DNA of 19,097 nt from an uncultured Lachnospiraceae bacterium (GTDB lineage: Bacteria; Bacillota; Clostridia; Lachnospirales; Lachnospiraceae), in assembly GCA_902803635.1 (NCBI GenBank), contig CADCQU010000050.1, forward strand, positions 1-19,097, in the 5' to 3' direction. Position numbers and translations under genes: made by a program. The notes beneath the pieces were generated by a model that was given only the letters and a program-made list of their open reading frames with translations, had not been told where the DNA came from and did not search any database. Positions 1 through 8,190 of this stretch are shown here, piece by piece. Each line of letters starts with the position of its first letter. The stretch's first letter is position 1.

Positions 1-2736
1 ACGGAAAGTGAGGAGGGAAAAGAAGCAAGTGTGACCGTCAGCGGCGGCACCATCACAGGCAATACGGCAGCAGCTTACGGCGGAGCGATCTATGCTGCGG
101 AGTACGCGGCGGTTACGCTTGCCGGCACCGGCCTTAGCCTTACGTCCAATACCGCAAACTATGGCAGCGCGGTATACGCGGCGAATTACGCCGCGGTTAC
201 CGTCACCGACGCGGACATTACCGGAAACAGGGCTCGCGAGGCCGACGGCGGCGCCATCAACGTGGGCGGCGAGAACGCGAGACTCTATTTCGGCGGCACA
301 CCGACGGTATTTGACAATTTCAGTACCACGGATACGGTACAGCAGAAAAACCTGATCCTCAGCGTGGATTACAACGATGTCATCAACACCACGGCAGAGG
401 GGCTTGACGGCGGCATCATCGGTGTATATGTGACCGAGACAAGCGTTGGCAACAGTACTGTATTTGAGAAGCACGGACTTCCCGGCATGCCCTTCGGCAC
501 CTTCGGCGATCCGGACAGCCGCCGGAATCCTCAGGTCTTCCGCAACGACCACAGCCTGGCTCTTTACGGCGTCAGGAACAAAGAGGATGAAACGGATGAG
601 ACCATTTATTGGGTAGATGTGATCTGCAAGCTGACGGACGACAATGACGAGATCCTCTATCAGGACATCCGGCTTACCATCAGCGGAAAGAGTGAGCTTC
701 GTAAGGGACAGGCTGTATATGCGAGAATCACCGAGCCAGATAACACGGAGCCTGCAGAATCCGGTTTCAATGCCCTGCGAGATGGTTTTGATGCCTCTCA
801 GGACACACAGACTACACAGAATAAGCTATACACAAGAAGCGGAGCGACCTACAGCGCCATCTCCGATAACCAGCCCGTCAAGCTGAAAATGCTAAAAGAC
901 TATGATCTGGATAAGAGCATTGCGCATACGGGAAGAACGCGAAGCGTAACCTTCACTACTGCGGAGGCGGAGCTGACGCAGGATATGAAGGCAGGGGGAG
1001 ATTTCTTTGCATACAGAGGAATGCAGGAAGACAACAAAGCCCTGATTACACGAACTTTTAGCGGCGCTTCCATGATCGCGGCGGAGGGTAAGAGGTTGAG
1101 CGTGACCGATATCACGCTTGACGGCGCGAAGGACAGCTACAGTGCTTCCGAAAACGGCGGTATTGTCCGTATCGCGGGCGGCGGTTCCTTGATGGTCGCT
1201 GACGGCGCCGCCCTGCAAAACTCTACGACTACTCAAAACGGCGGCGCGGTCTATGTATCCTTAAACGCCAGCGTTACCATCAGCGGCGGAACGATTACAG
1301 GCAACCTGGCGAACGGTAACGGCGGTGCGGTCTATGTGGCCGAGGGAGGCAGCGCCACCGTCAGCGGCGGTACCCTGAACGGAAACGTGGCAGAAAACGG
1401 GGCGGGCATTTATCTTGCCTGGGTTAACGCCTCGAACCATGCTGTTCTCTACCGCTCCGGTAATCCCAGCTTTGGCGGAACGGATAGGAAGGGAGGCAAC
1501 GGCAATGACAAGGACGACCTGAAGGGAACCGAGGGAAACTTCGTCCGTAAGAACGCAAGCTTCAAGACGGAGGATAAGGAACCGACGAACGGAAGCAAGC
1601 AGTATCCGAAGGACGGCGAACTTTATCTTGTCCGTCAGGACATTTATATCCCAGGAAATGTCACACCGCAGAATGCCCATAATGCGATATGCGTAACGGG
1701 TAAGATCACCTCCGGCGACGGCACGATCTGGGTCTGGGCCGAGCATGTAAATCACTATGAGATGCTCAAGCAGTTCGCGGTCTTCAGCGGGAACGGCATA
1801 AGCCTGAGTGACGCCGATAAGGAAAGCACCATGAGGGTCTTCCGCAACGCGGAGCCCGATGGCAAGACCAACTGCGGCGGCGATTATCTGACGGGGCAGA
1901 AGGGAGAAACCGTAAACTGGATCTACTGGAGCGGCGGCTTTGACGTTGTGTTTATGAAGACCGACAGTTTCGGCAAGGCTCTGCCTGGCGCGACCTTCAC
2001 CCTCTACACAGATGAGGCCTGCACAACGCCGTATGTCATGACCTTTACCAGCGCGGCCAATGTTACAAGAAAGACGGCAGCAAGTGTTTCCAGCAACGGT
2101 ACCGAGACTTATAAGGATAAGGACGGAAATCCCGTCGTTCTCCTGAGAGGTGAAGTCCTTCTGTCCAAGCTCCCCCCGAAAACCTTCTATCTGAAGGAGA
2201 CCCAGCCGTCAATCGGGTTTGACCGTGACGAGAACAAAACGACGGTTTATCAGGTCACGGTCTCCGATAAGGGCGAGCTGACAATGAAAAAGAGGGGCAC
2301 AAGCGGAAGCTATGACACGGAGATTTACAAAGAAAAACGTAGGGAGATCGTCGTCGATGGCCATACCATTGACGTTGTCCAGTACGTCGTCATGAATATC
2401 CCGACAGCCGAACGCAAGACAATCCTGCGGAAGGTGAATGAGACATTTGAGGCTCTTGACGAAGCGGAATTCGAGATCCTGCGATATGACCGGACGGTCG
2501 TTTCCGGTACGGACATCAACGGAACTACCGGGACGACATTTGTCAGCGGAGAGAGCGGCGTATACTTCTGCGGCACGCTTCCCTTCGGAACCTACTATGT
2601 GCATGAAACAAAAAATGCGAGCGGGGAAGCTGTGGATATCTGGTTCATACTGACTGTCAATGCGGATGGAGCCGGATACATGCAGGAGGGAGAGCCAATC
2701 TCCCAGGAAATGCACCAGGAAACAACAGAACCATAA
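1..2736 (+). CDS. Large surface adhesin, 5'-truncated: beta-helix repeats plus two SpaA/Cna-B domains
   Basis: The frame is open from the first base, so the start lies upstream of the window; a GTG at 31 is internal. 911 residues are visible (numbered from the first codon). Residues about 10-120 and 380-480 are Gly/Asn-rich repeats with GGAIY/GGAVYV and ITGN/GTITGN motifs, typical of right-handed parallel beta-helix or polymorphic-outer-membrane-like adhesins. Two SpaA/Cna-B-like domains follow (about 648-760 and 805-900). Each shows the usual putative isopeptide residues: Lys653 (FMKTD) with Glu733 (LKET), and Lys811 (LRKVN) with Glu869 (VHET). The protein ends QETTEP with no LPXTG, hydrophobic segment or basic tail, so ordinary sortase anchoring is not supported. 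It lies 44 bp upstream of a cluster of prepilin-like genes, suggesting a pilus-associated adhesin. Domain class is fairly sure; link to the pilus is inference. Confidence 0.8.
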   Translation, partial: TESEEGKEASVTVSGGTITGNTAAAYGGAIYAAEYAAVTLAGTGLSLTSNTANYGSAVYAANYAAVTVTDADITGNRAREADGGAINVGGENARLYFGGTPTVFDNFSTTDTVQQKNLILSVDYNDVINTTAEGLDGGIIGVYVTETSVGNSTVFEKHGLPGMPFGTFGDPDSRRNPQVFRNDHSLALYGVRNKEDETDETIYWVDVICKLTDDNDEILYQDIRLTISGKSELRKGQAVYARITEPDNTEPAESGFNALRDGFDASQDTQTTQNKLYTRSGATYSAISDNQPVKLKMLKDYDLDKSIAHTGRTRSVTFTTAEAELTQDMKAGGDFFAYRGMQEDNKALITRTFSGASMIAAEGKRLSVTDITLDGAKDSYSASENGGIVRIAGGGSLMVADGAALQNSTTTQNGGAVYVSLNASVTISGGTITGNLANGNGGAVYVAEGGSATVSGGTLNGNVAENGAGIYLAWVNASNHAVLYRSGNPSFGGTDRKGGNGNDKDDLKGTEGNFVRKNASFKTEDKEPTNGSKQYPKDGELYLVRQDIYIPGNVTPQNAHNAICVTGKITSGDGTIWVWAEHVNHYEMLKQFAVFSGNGISLSDADKESTMRVFRNAEPDGKTNCGGDYLTGQKGETVNWIYWSGGFDVVFMKTDSFGKALPGATFTLYTDEACTTPYVMTFTSAANVTRKTAASVSSNGTETYKDKDGNPVVLLRGEVLLSKLPPKTFYLKETQPSIGFDRDENKTTVYQVTVSDKGELTMKKRGTSGSYDTEIYKEKRREIVVDGHTIDVVQYVVMNIPTAERKTILRKVNETFEALDEAEFEILRYDRTVVSGTDINGTTGTTFVSGESGVYFCGTLPFGTYYVHETKNASGEAVDIWFILTVNADGAGYMQEGEPISQEMHQETTEP

Positions 2737-2780
2737 CGAAAAGGACAGAGGTGAAGAAGCTGTAAGTGAGGAGCAGAAGA

Positions 2781-3608
2781 ATGAAGAATAATTTATTGAA
2801 AAAGCTTCGCTCCCAGACGGGCGCGTCGATTACATATGCCTTGCTGCTGTTTTTGGTGTGCGCCGTGCTTTGCTCGGTAATCATCACGGCAGCAACGGCC
2901 TCCTCTGGCCGGATGTCGAAGATGGCGGAGACAGACCAGCGGTACTATGCGGTGACGAGCGCCGCAGAGCTTCTGAAAGAAATGTTCCAGGAGCATCCGA
3001 CGATCTCCATCGTGAAGGTGGAGGAGAAGGAGGAGACGACCACGTACACGAGTGGCTCGGCCGGAACGCCGGTGGCGGGGGAGACCACGACCAAGGTTTA
3101 TATCGTCCCCGATAGAAAAGCCTCGGAGATTCGCGAGAGCGATTATAAATATTCGGACGGGACGGATAAAGATGAGTTTTTACTGGAGAAGGATTCCGAG
3201 GCAACTCTGACCTTCCAGAACGACACCCTCCAGAAGGATGCCGCGAAAAATGTTTACAACAATGCACTGTTAACAAATAGAAGCCTGCTCCTGTCATCCG
3301 ATTATGTCTCAGGGCTTGCCTACGACACCCTTTCCGTGGATGTTCTGGAGAATATAGATGCGGACGGAAATCTTACGTTCACTTTGTACAATGAGTACAA
3401 GGCAAATGGCTCGGCGAGCGATGCGGGCAGCCGGTATACCTTGGTATTGTCCTTTGCCGCCGACCGGAGCGTTTCGACGGATAAGAAGACGAAAAATGTT
3501 TCCACCACGTCTCTTGACGATACTTCCTATAAGGTAAAAACCAAAACGACAAAAACCACGACCACGACTCTGACATGGAATTTGCAGGGGATACGGACGG
3601 TATCCTGA
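2781..3608 (+). CDS. Prepilin-like minor pilin without Glu5 (GspK/PilX-type candidate)
   Basis: 275 aa. I chose ATG 2781 because GAGGAG at 2768-2773 lies 7 nt upstream; an in-frame GTG at 2766 lacks a well-placed site. The N-terminus is a basic leader (MKNNLLKKLRSQTG) ending in Gly14, followed by a ~22-residue hydrophobic helix (ASITYALLLFLV...). This fits a prepilin peptidase substrate, but position +5 is Tyr instead of the conserved Glu. In type II secretion and T4P systems, loss of Glu5 is a hallmark of the tip pseudopilin GspK/PilX. The rest is polar, Lys/Thr-rich and not recognised. It is first in a run of four prepilin-type genes, as expected for a minor-pilin tip complex. The leader closely resembles that of the gene at 12610. 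Prepilin-like nature is fairly sure; the GspK role is inference. Confidence 0.7.
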   Translation: MKNNLLKKLRSQTGASITYALLLFLVCAVLCSVIITAATASSGRMSKMAETDQRYYAVTSAAELLKEMFQEHPTISIVKVEEKEETTTYTSGSAGTPVAGETTTKVYIVPDRKASEIRESDYKYSDGTDKDEFLLEKDSEATLTFQNDTLQKDAAKNVYNNALLTNRSLLLSSDYVSGLAYDTLSVDVLENIDADGNLTFTLYNEYKANGSASDAGSRYTLVLSFAADRSVSTDKKTKNVSTTSLDDTSYKVKTKTTKTTTTTLTWNLQGIRTVS

Positions 3609-3801
3609 TAAAAAAATTCTAGCTGTACGGTTAGCCCACAATGCTATGTTTTCTGTCATTCTGAGGAGCGAAGCGACGAAGAATCCCGTCAACAGTAGCG
3701 AAAAACTTACGGGATTCTTCGCTTCGCTCAGAATGACAATCTTTTCTGAGGATCCACATGAAATGTTAAGTACAACTAGTTACGAAAAGTGATAGGAGGA
3801 G
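3609..3801. other. Intergenic region with an inverted repeat pair
   Basis: 193 bp between two minor-pilin genes. It holds the inverted pair of the TGTCATTCTGAG family (listed separately) and otherwise no convincing gene or promoter. The hairpin it can form is long but not followed by a T-run, so I do not call it a terminator. Confidence 0.5.
3654..3738. repeat. Dispersed ~30-bp repeat, two copies in inverted orientation (long hairpin)
   Basis: The left arm (3654-3689) starts TGTCATTCTGAG and ends GAATCCCGT. The right arm (3709-3738) starts ACGGGATTCTTCGC and ends GAATGACA, nearly the reverse complement of the left. The left arm has a few extra bases (gagGAGCGAAGCGacgaag). The arms are separated by ~19 nt, so the transcript could form a ~30-bp stem. 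The same unit occurs as a direct pair at 14161-14231 and as a degenerate copy near 5189. Units of this type are dispersed intergenic repeats in many bacteria; their function is not established here. Confidence 0.85.
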
Positions 3802-3810
3802 ATGAACAGT

Positions 3811-4230
3811 ATGCAGAAGCTTAGGAAAATTATTTCACAATTTTGCACAGTTTCTGTAAAGAAATGGTCAAAGGCGGCCAGGCGAACGAGGAAAAAGTTG
3901 AAAAGTCCGGCGGGAGAGACGCTGACGGAAACGTTGGTGGCCCTCCTCATCGCCGCGCTCGCCCTGACCATGCTGGCTGGTGCGATTGCCTCCTCGTTTG
4001 GCGTCATCCAGAGGGGCCGGGAGAAGCTTGATCAGTATTATACGGCAAATGAAGCGGCTGACGGCGTGGTCAAGATGTCCGGTGACGGGACTGCGGGCAA
4101 GGTTACGCTCACGGACGCGGAGAACCAACTTTCACACGGAGATATAAATGTCTCCTATTATACGAATGACAAATTCAACAATATGCCGGTTGTTGCCTAC
4201 AAGATAGCGGAGGCGGAAGGTGGCGGCTGA
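3811..4230 (+). CDS. Minor type IV prepilin with long basic leader
   Basis: 139 aa from ATG 3811. An in-frame ATG at 3802 is only 2 nt from AGGAGG (3794-3799), while 3811 is 11 nt from it; the start is therefore open by three residues. After a leader of about 35 residues rich in Lys/Arg comes the prepilin site PAG|ETLTE followed by LVALLIAALALTMLAG. Gly is at -1 and Glu at +5, as required for PilD cleavage and filament packing. The leader is unusually long (most are 6-20 residues). The ~100-residue globular part has no recognised domain. Position in the cluster fits a PilV/GspI-type minor pilin, which is inference. The gene is followed directly by a compound hairpin repeat. Confidence 0.8.
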   Translation: MQKLRKIISQFCTVSVKKWSKAARRTRKKLKSPAGETLTETLVALLIAALALTMLAGAIASSFGVIQRGREKLDQYYTANEAADGVVKMSGDGTAGKVTLTDAENQLSHGDINVSYYTNDKFNNMPVVAYKIAEAEGGG

Positions 4231-4287
4231 TAACTGAGGATTGCTAAAAATTTCCAAGTGATTAACGAACAAAGAATCGCGGCTCCT

Positions 4288-4453
4288 CTTGCCTCCCCCT
4301 CAAGGGGGAGGTGGCACGGCGAAGCCGTGACGGAGAGGGGGCTTGTGGCATACTCCTGCCTAAAAGGGTATCTCCCTCTCATTCCGTAGCTGCTGTAAGT
4401 CGGCACCCCTCTCAGTCGGCTTCGCCGACAGCTCCCCCTAAGGGGGAGCCAAG
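4288..4453 (+). repeat. Compound hairpin element, copy A
   Basis: The element has two halves that are diverged inverted copies of each other. The left half begins CTTGCC, forms hairpins at 4292-4311 (CCTCCCCCT/AGGGGGAGG) and 4315-4329 (CACGGC/GCCGTG), and ends GGAGAGGGG. The right half begins CCCCTCTCAG, forms hairpins at 4415-4429 (GTCGGC/GCCGAC) and 4431-4449 (GCTCCCCCT/AGGGGGAGC), and ends GCCAAG. The spacer holds a conserved CATTCCGTAGCTGCT stretch also seen, reversed, in copy B. A linker containing CGAACAAAG lies on both sides (4266-4274, 4461-4469). No T-run follows, so it is not a standard terminator, but it could attenuate transcription or stabilise mRNA ends. Confidence 0.9.
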
Positions 4454-4482
4454 TGATTAGCGAACAAAGGGTTGCTACTCCT

Positions 4483-4509
4483 CTTACTTCCCCCTAAGGG
4501 GGAGCCAAG
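4483..4509 (+). repeat. Solo right-half hairpin of the compound element
   Basis: A single arm of the same family, with TCCCCCT/AGGGGGA stem and the terminal GAGCCAAG, joined to copy A by the CGAACAAAG linker. It ends 32 bp before the next gene start, leaving the Shine-Dalgarno region free. It shows that the arms can exist alone. Confidence 0.75.
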
Positions 4510-4541
4510 TGTGTAAAATAATTAGGAAGGAAGTGGTGCGC

Positions 4542-5093
4542 ATGTGGGACCAAGTGAAGCGAAAACTGAAAAGCAGCAAGGCGTTCACCCTGGCGGAGAT
4601 GCTGCTGGCCGTCCTGATCCTTCTGATGGTCACCGCGATCGTAGCGGCCGGTATTCCGGTGGCGAAAAATGCCTATGAGAAGGTGGTGCTCTCGTCCAAC
4701 GCAGAGGTTCTGCTCTCTACAACAATCTCCACGCTCCGAAATGAGCTGGGAACCGCACGGGACGTGGAGGTGCTGCCAACGACAGCCGCCGGCACGAGAG
4801 TTACGTATTACAATCCGTCCAGAAGTGCCTACGCGAGCATTTATTTGTCAGAAGATGCAAAAAAAGAGATCATGTTCCAGAGGTACTATAAAAAAGACGA
4901 TTTGAGTAAAGAGTATGCACCAGTCCCGCTTGTCTCCTCCAAGACCGCGACGGCGGATTTGTATGTAACCTATGCTTCGGTCTCCTATGCGGATGGAGTT
5001 CTAACATTTTCAAATTTGTCGGTGAACCGTGCATCCGGAACCACGGGACTCGCGTTGCGGGGCTCCCTATCTATTCGGGTGATCTCGGAATAG
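4542..5093 (+). CDS. Minor type IV prepilin with Ala at -1
   Basis: 183 aa from ATG 4542, with AGGAAGG at 4524-4530; GTG 4536 is a close alternative with better spacing. The short basic leader (MWDQVKRKLKSSKA) precedes FTLAEMLLAVLILLMVTAIVAAGIP, a classic T4P N-terminal helix with Glu at +5. The residue before the cleavage point is Ala14 and not Gly; Ala at -1 is tolerated by some prepilin peptidases but is uncommon. The C-terminal ~140 residues look like a pilin headgroup ending in beta-strand-like sequence (GLALRGSLSIRVISE). Third in the minor-pilin run, so a GspH/GspJ-like role is possible but not shown. Confidence 0.82.
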   Translation: MWDQVKRKLKSSKAFTLAEMLLAVLILLMVTAIVAAGIPVAKNAYEKVVLSSNAEVLLSTTISTLRNELGTARDVEVLPTTAAGTRVTYYNPSRSAYASIYLSEDAKKEIMFQRYYKKDDLSKEYAPVPLVSSKTATADLYVTYASVSYADGVLTFSNLSVNRASGTTGLALRGSLSIRVISE

Positions 5094-5296
5094 GGCCATT
5101 TGTCCCGGAAGTGAAGCTCTGTCATGGACATAGGTTCTGCCCGGGAAGGCGGCCCTGTTGAAAATGATAGTTTCATTTGTGAAGGTTTTGTCATCCTGAG
5201 CGAAGCGAACCTCACAAGGACAGGACGGAGAGGACACCTTAACGGTAACGTTTCAATTATTTTTCGAGCTGGAAAGCAGCAACGGAGGACTTGCTT
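5094..5296. other. Intergenic region with a degenerate short repeat
   Basis: 203 bp. It contains one degenerate copy of the short dispersed repeat (TGTCATCCTGAGCGAAGCG, from 5189) and ends with ACGGAGGA, the ribosome binding site of the next gene. I see no convincing promoter, terminator or small gene here. Confidence 0.5.
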
Positions 5297-7675
5297 ATGA
5301 AGAAATTAAAAAGCAGGCTGGGCATAACGATGGCGGAAATGCTGATCGTCGTCGCCATTGTGGCGATTCTTGGCGGGCTATCCTTTATCGCCGTGTGGAA
5401 TTACCAGCGGTCCCTGGGGCAGCTTGAAAGGGACGGCATCGCCAAGGAGATTTTTGTCGCCGCGCAAAACCATTTGACGGCGGCCTTTGGCGAGGGGTAT
5501 CTGGGCATTGCGGAGCCGGATCCTTCCGCGACCGGCTCGACGGCCTATGGAATCCGGGCAACGGACGGGGCATACTATTTCGCTGTTAATGGATTCATCC
5601 AGGAGAATACCGTCCTTGCTCTGATGCTTCCATTTGGCTCAATTGACGAAACTGTGCGCATCGGGGGAAGCTACATCCTCCGTTACCAGCCGAAGACCGG
5701 CAAGGTGCTGGACGTCTTCTATTGCACGAGGAGCGGCCGGCCGGAACGGTTTAACCACTCGCTGCAGCCTTCGGAGTACGATACGGTGATGGGCCTTACG
5801 GGAGAGGCGCATAAGTCGGACCGGCGGACCTATGTCGACGGCGAAAACTCGATCCTTGGCTGGTATGGAGGAGAAGGTGCGGCCGAGTTGCCGGGAACAA
5901 CCCTTGCGGCTCCATCAATTAAGATCGTCAATGCGGAAAAGCTCTATGTGGAGGTGACAAATCCGAACAGCGGCAATACGGACGCGAAGCTAAAGCTGAT
6001 CATTACTGGCACGGACAGCAAGGCACAGAAGGCGTATACGCTGCAAATGACCAGCCTGGATGATCGTGTCAAATTTCTGGAAGGGGGAAGCTCTTATACC
6101 ATCATTCTGGACGATATCACAAGCATAGGAACCATGGAGAGAATGCATTTTGCGGATATCGTGGCGGATACGCAAGGCACGAACGGCAAGAAGTTCATCC
6201 CCGGCGAAAATATCGAAATTCAGGCGGTTGCCTACAGCAACAGTGCTCTGGCAAATGTCGCCTACAGCGCGAAGGGCACGACAAATAGCCTTTTCGGCGA
6301 TATCAACAGTGCAAAAGATACGGCCTACATCGGCAACATCCGGCATTTGGAAAACCTTGACAGGGCCATTTCCAAGTTGGATGACAATGACAGCTCCGAC
6401 CTTCTCGTTATTCAAAATGCAGAGCAGACCGACAGCTTCAGCTGGCCTGGCTTCCAGAAGGGAATCCGGAGGATTGAATCGAAATATACGTCCGGGACAG
6501 AATCCGAGGACGGCTATGCAACAGTACGTGTGTATAATTCTGACGGAACGCCGACGACGGCGGGCTATTACATGCCAATCAAGCCGAACTATTCGCTTTC
6601 CTACGATGGAAAGGGGCACAGCATTTCCGGGGTCGCCGTGACGGACGCGGACTGCGACGATGCCGGCCTTTTCGGCTCGGTTACTGCTGTGAAGGAGATA
6701 AAGAACCTTGAGCTGATCGACTTCTCTGTAAAGGGGAAAAATACCGCCGGAACCCTGGCGGGCAGCCTGACAGACTGTAATGTGACAAATGTACTTGCAA
6801 GAAACAGCACGAGAACGGATGCTGTCAACGTGGCCGCGAATATTGCCGGCGGGCTTGTCGGCAGCATGCCGAGCGGGACGCTGCAGTTTAGCGCGGCGGC
6901 CGTGGTGGTTGGCCAGAATGCGAAGGAAGCGTCCGGCGACATCCCTGCCCAGAGCGCAACGATAGTAGCCGGCGGCCTTGTCGGCACGGCTGATGGGGAA
7001 ATCATTGGCTGCTACGCCGGCGGCCACACGGACAATGGCTCGTATGAAGCGTGGGTGAAGAATCACCCCTACGATGTGACCGGACTGAAGGCGGGCGGCC
7101 TTGTGGGAAGCTCGTCCGCCGCCATTTCGGACAGTTATTCGACATGTTCGGTCTCCGGATCTGAATATGCAGGAGGCTTCGTCGCGGAAGTTCTGAACGG
7201 AACAAATGCAAAAATATCGAACTGCTATGCGACCGGCCTCATTGATCAGACGAAGACCACGGCCACGAAATATGCATTTATTGCCAGTGGAATGCCTGCA
7301 ACCTGCACGGATAACCTCTATTTCAGCGTGGTCAACCAGGTGCCGAAGGAGGGCGGTGCGGTAGGCGAAACCGAGCTGATGCTTCCGGTAAACGGGTATG
7401 TGCTGAACGAAGCAAATATGGCTCGGATCAAGCCGCTCGATTTAAACACGGAGACTTATAACATCTTCGTGGGCGCACCTGACGAATGGAATCCGGCAAG
7501 GGCCTATGACCCGGCACTGGTACAGTACTACGGAGGCAAATACTGTCTGAAAGCCGTGGACGAGCTGCATACGGAGCTCCCCGACGGATATACCTCCTGG
7601 GATGATATCTTCGTCATCACCCACTACGGCGACTGGCCCTCCCCCGAGGTGTTCTTTATCAATACGGAGTCGTGA
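5297..7675 (+). CDS. Giant prepilin fused to GLUG repeats with a C-terminal CBM-like module
   Basis: 792 aa from ATG 5297 (ACGGAGGA at 5282-5289, 7-nt gap; the in-frame TTG at 5291 is too close). Residues 1-9 are the leader MKKLKSRLG; cleavage after Gly9 gives ITMAEMLIVVAIVAILGG with Glu at +5, a textbook prepilin helix. Residues about 450-645 carry repeated AGLFGSV, AGGLVGS, AGGLVGT and AGGFVAE segments with C/SYATG turns, matching the GLUG repeat of bacterial surface adhesins. Residues about 731-770 (WNPARAYDP...VQYYGGKY...TSWDD) resemble a family 5/12 carbohydrate-binding module, with aromatic positions W731, YYGGKY and W768. Most pilins are 120-200 aa, so this looks like a pilin that carries an adhesin to the tip. 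Prepilin and GLUG are well supported; CBM resemblance is inference. Confidence 0.85.
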   Translation: MKKLKSRLGITMAEMLIVVAIVAILGGLSFIAVWNYQRSLGQLERDGIAKEIFVAAQNHLTAAFGEGYLGIAEPDPSATGSTAYGIRATDGAYYFAVNGFIQENTVLALMLPFGSIDETVRIGGSYILRYQPKTGKVLDVFYCTRSGRPERFNHSLQPSEYDTVMGLTGEAHKSDRRTYVDGENSILGWYGGEGAAELPGTTLAAPSIKIVNAEKLYVEVTNPNSGNTDAKLKLIITGTDSKAQKAYTLQMTSLDDRVKFLEGGSSYTIILDDITSIGTMERMHFADIVADTQGTNGKKFIPGENIEIQAVAYSNSALANVAYSAKGTTNSLFGDINSAKDTAYIGNIRHLENLDRAISKLDDNDSSDLLVIQNAEQTDSFSWPGFQKGIRRIESKYTSGTESEDGYATVRVYNSDGTPTTAGYYMPIKPNYSLSYDGKGHSISGVAVTDADCDDAGLFGSVTAVKEIKNLELIDFSVKGKNTAGTLAGSLTDCNVTNVLARNSTRTDAVNVAANIAGGLVGSMPSGTLQFSAAAVVVGQNAKEASGDIPAQSATIVAGGLVGTADGEIIGCYAGGHTDNGSYEAWVKNHPYDVTGLKAGGLVGSSSAAISDSYSTCSVSGSEYAGGFVAEVLNGTNAKISNCYATGLIDQTKTTATKYAFIASGMPATCTDNLYFSVVNQVPKEGGAVGETELMLPVNGYVLNEANMARIKPLDLNTETYNIFVGAPDEWNPARAYDPALVQYYGGKYCLKAVDELHTELPDGYTSWDDIFVITHYGDWPSPEVFFINTES

Positions 7676-7704
7676 AGATCTTTTTTGAAATCATCTGCCT
7701 GCTA

Positions 7705-7870
7705 CTTGGCTCCCCCTGAGGGGGAGCTGTCGGCGAAGCCGACTGAGAGGGGTGCAGACTTATAGCTACTACGGAATGAGAGGGGCATGTCCTTGTCACA
7801 TCCCCTCCCCGCTACGCCCCCTCTCCGTCACGGCTACGCCGTGCCACCTCCCCCTGGAGGGGGAGGCAAG
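7705..7870 (-). repeat. Compound hairpin element, copy B (reversed)
   Basis: Same family as copy A in the opposite orientation: it opens with CTTGGCTCCCCCTGAG, then GTCGGC/GCCGAC, CTGAGAGGGG, the reversed spacer (TACTACGGAATGAG), GGAGAGGGG-type sequence reversed (CCCCCTCTCC), CACGGC/GCCGTG with a changed loop, and closes CCTCCCCCT...GGAGGCAAG. A reversed linker (CTTTGTTCG, 7884-7892) follows. It lies 29 bp after the stop of the giant prepilin. Confidence 0.9.
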
Positions 7871-7957
7871 AGGAGCACCGGTTCTTTGTTCGCTTGCCCC
7901 TTGGCTTCTCGCTTAAGAGTGAGGCAAGAGGAGAGGCGGTTCTTTGTTGGCTTGATT

Positions 7958-8046
7958 CTTGACTCCCCCTGAGGGGGAGCTGTCGGCGAAGCCGACTGAG
8001 AGGGGTGCCGACTTACAGCCGCTACGGAATGAGAGGGAAAGGCAAG
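7958..8046 (-). repeat. Compound hairpin element, copy C (partial)
   Basis: It begins CTTGACTCCCCCTGAG, continues through GTCGGC/GCCGAC, CTGAGAGGGG and the conserved CTACGGAATGAGAGGG spacer, then jumps directly to the terminal GGCAAG, lacking the second half. A degenerate hairpin remnant (TTCTCGCTTAAGAGTGAGGCAAG) lies between B and C around 7903-7928, and a linker copy (CTTTGTTGG) at 7942-7950. Confidence 0.8.
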
Positions 8047-8096
8047 AGGAGTGATAAAATGTAATTGAAATTTTTAATGCAAATCATCTCAATTTA

Positions 8097-8125
8097 TTGA
8101 TGAAAAGCATGATTTGTGGTATGCT
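8097..8125 (+). promoter_or_regulatory. Predicted sigma-A-type promoter of pilB
   Basis: TTGATG (8097-8102), a 17-bp spacer, then TATGCT (8120-8125) preceded by TGG, an extended -10 signal. It sits in an AT-rich patch, ~65 bp before the pilB start. The block resembles the pilA promoter region at 17044-17075. No transcription data are available. Confidence 0.6.
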
Positions 8126-8190
8126 ATTCCTATATTTATTTGTATTTTGGAAGCTGACGATGTAGCGGACACAGAAGGAAGTGTATCGAT

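Larger units (their letters stand above)
7676..8190. other. Long intergenic region: repeats B and C plus the pilB promoter
   Basis: 515 bp without a gene. The first ~370 bp are repeat copies B and C and their linkers. From about 8050 the sequence turns AT-rich and holds the pilB promoter and a ~60-nt leader ending in GAAGGAAG before the pilB ATG. This is the main break in the locus and separates the minor-pilin block from the ATPase block. Confidence 0.7.

Noticed and set aside
2650..2736. Sortase (LPXTG) anchor at the end of the adhesin
   Set aside because: Looked for directly; no LPXTG-like motif, hydrophobic segment or basic tail is present before the stop.
4288..4509. CRISPR array or standard terminators at the hairpin repeats
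   Set aside because: Units are inverted and of uneven spacing with conserved spacers, so not CRISPR; no T-run follows the stems, so not standard Rho-independent terminators.
5990..7066. Long open frame on the minus strand opposite the GLUG prepilin
   Set aside because: It lies fully antisense to a well-supported gene, has no family resemblance and no ribosome site; it is an effect of GC-rich codon structure. The same holds for long minus-strand frames at 8089-9030 and 11258-12583.
7787..7972. Small open frame within the repeat-rich gap before pilB
   Set aside because: It is made almost wholly of repeat copy B and linker sequence and has no ribosome binding site.
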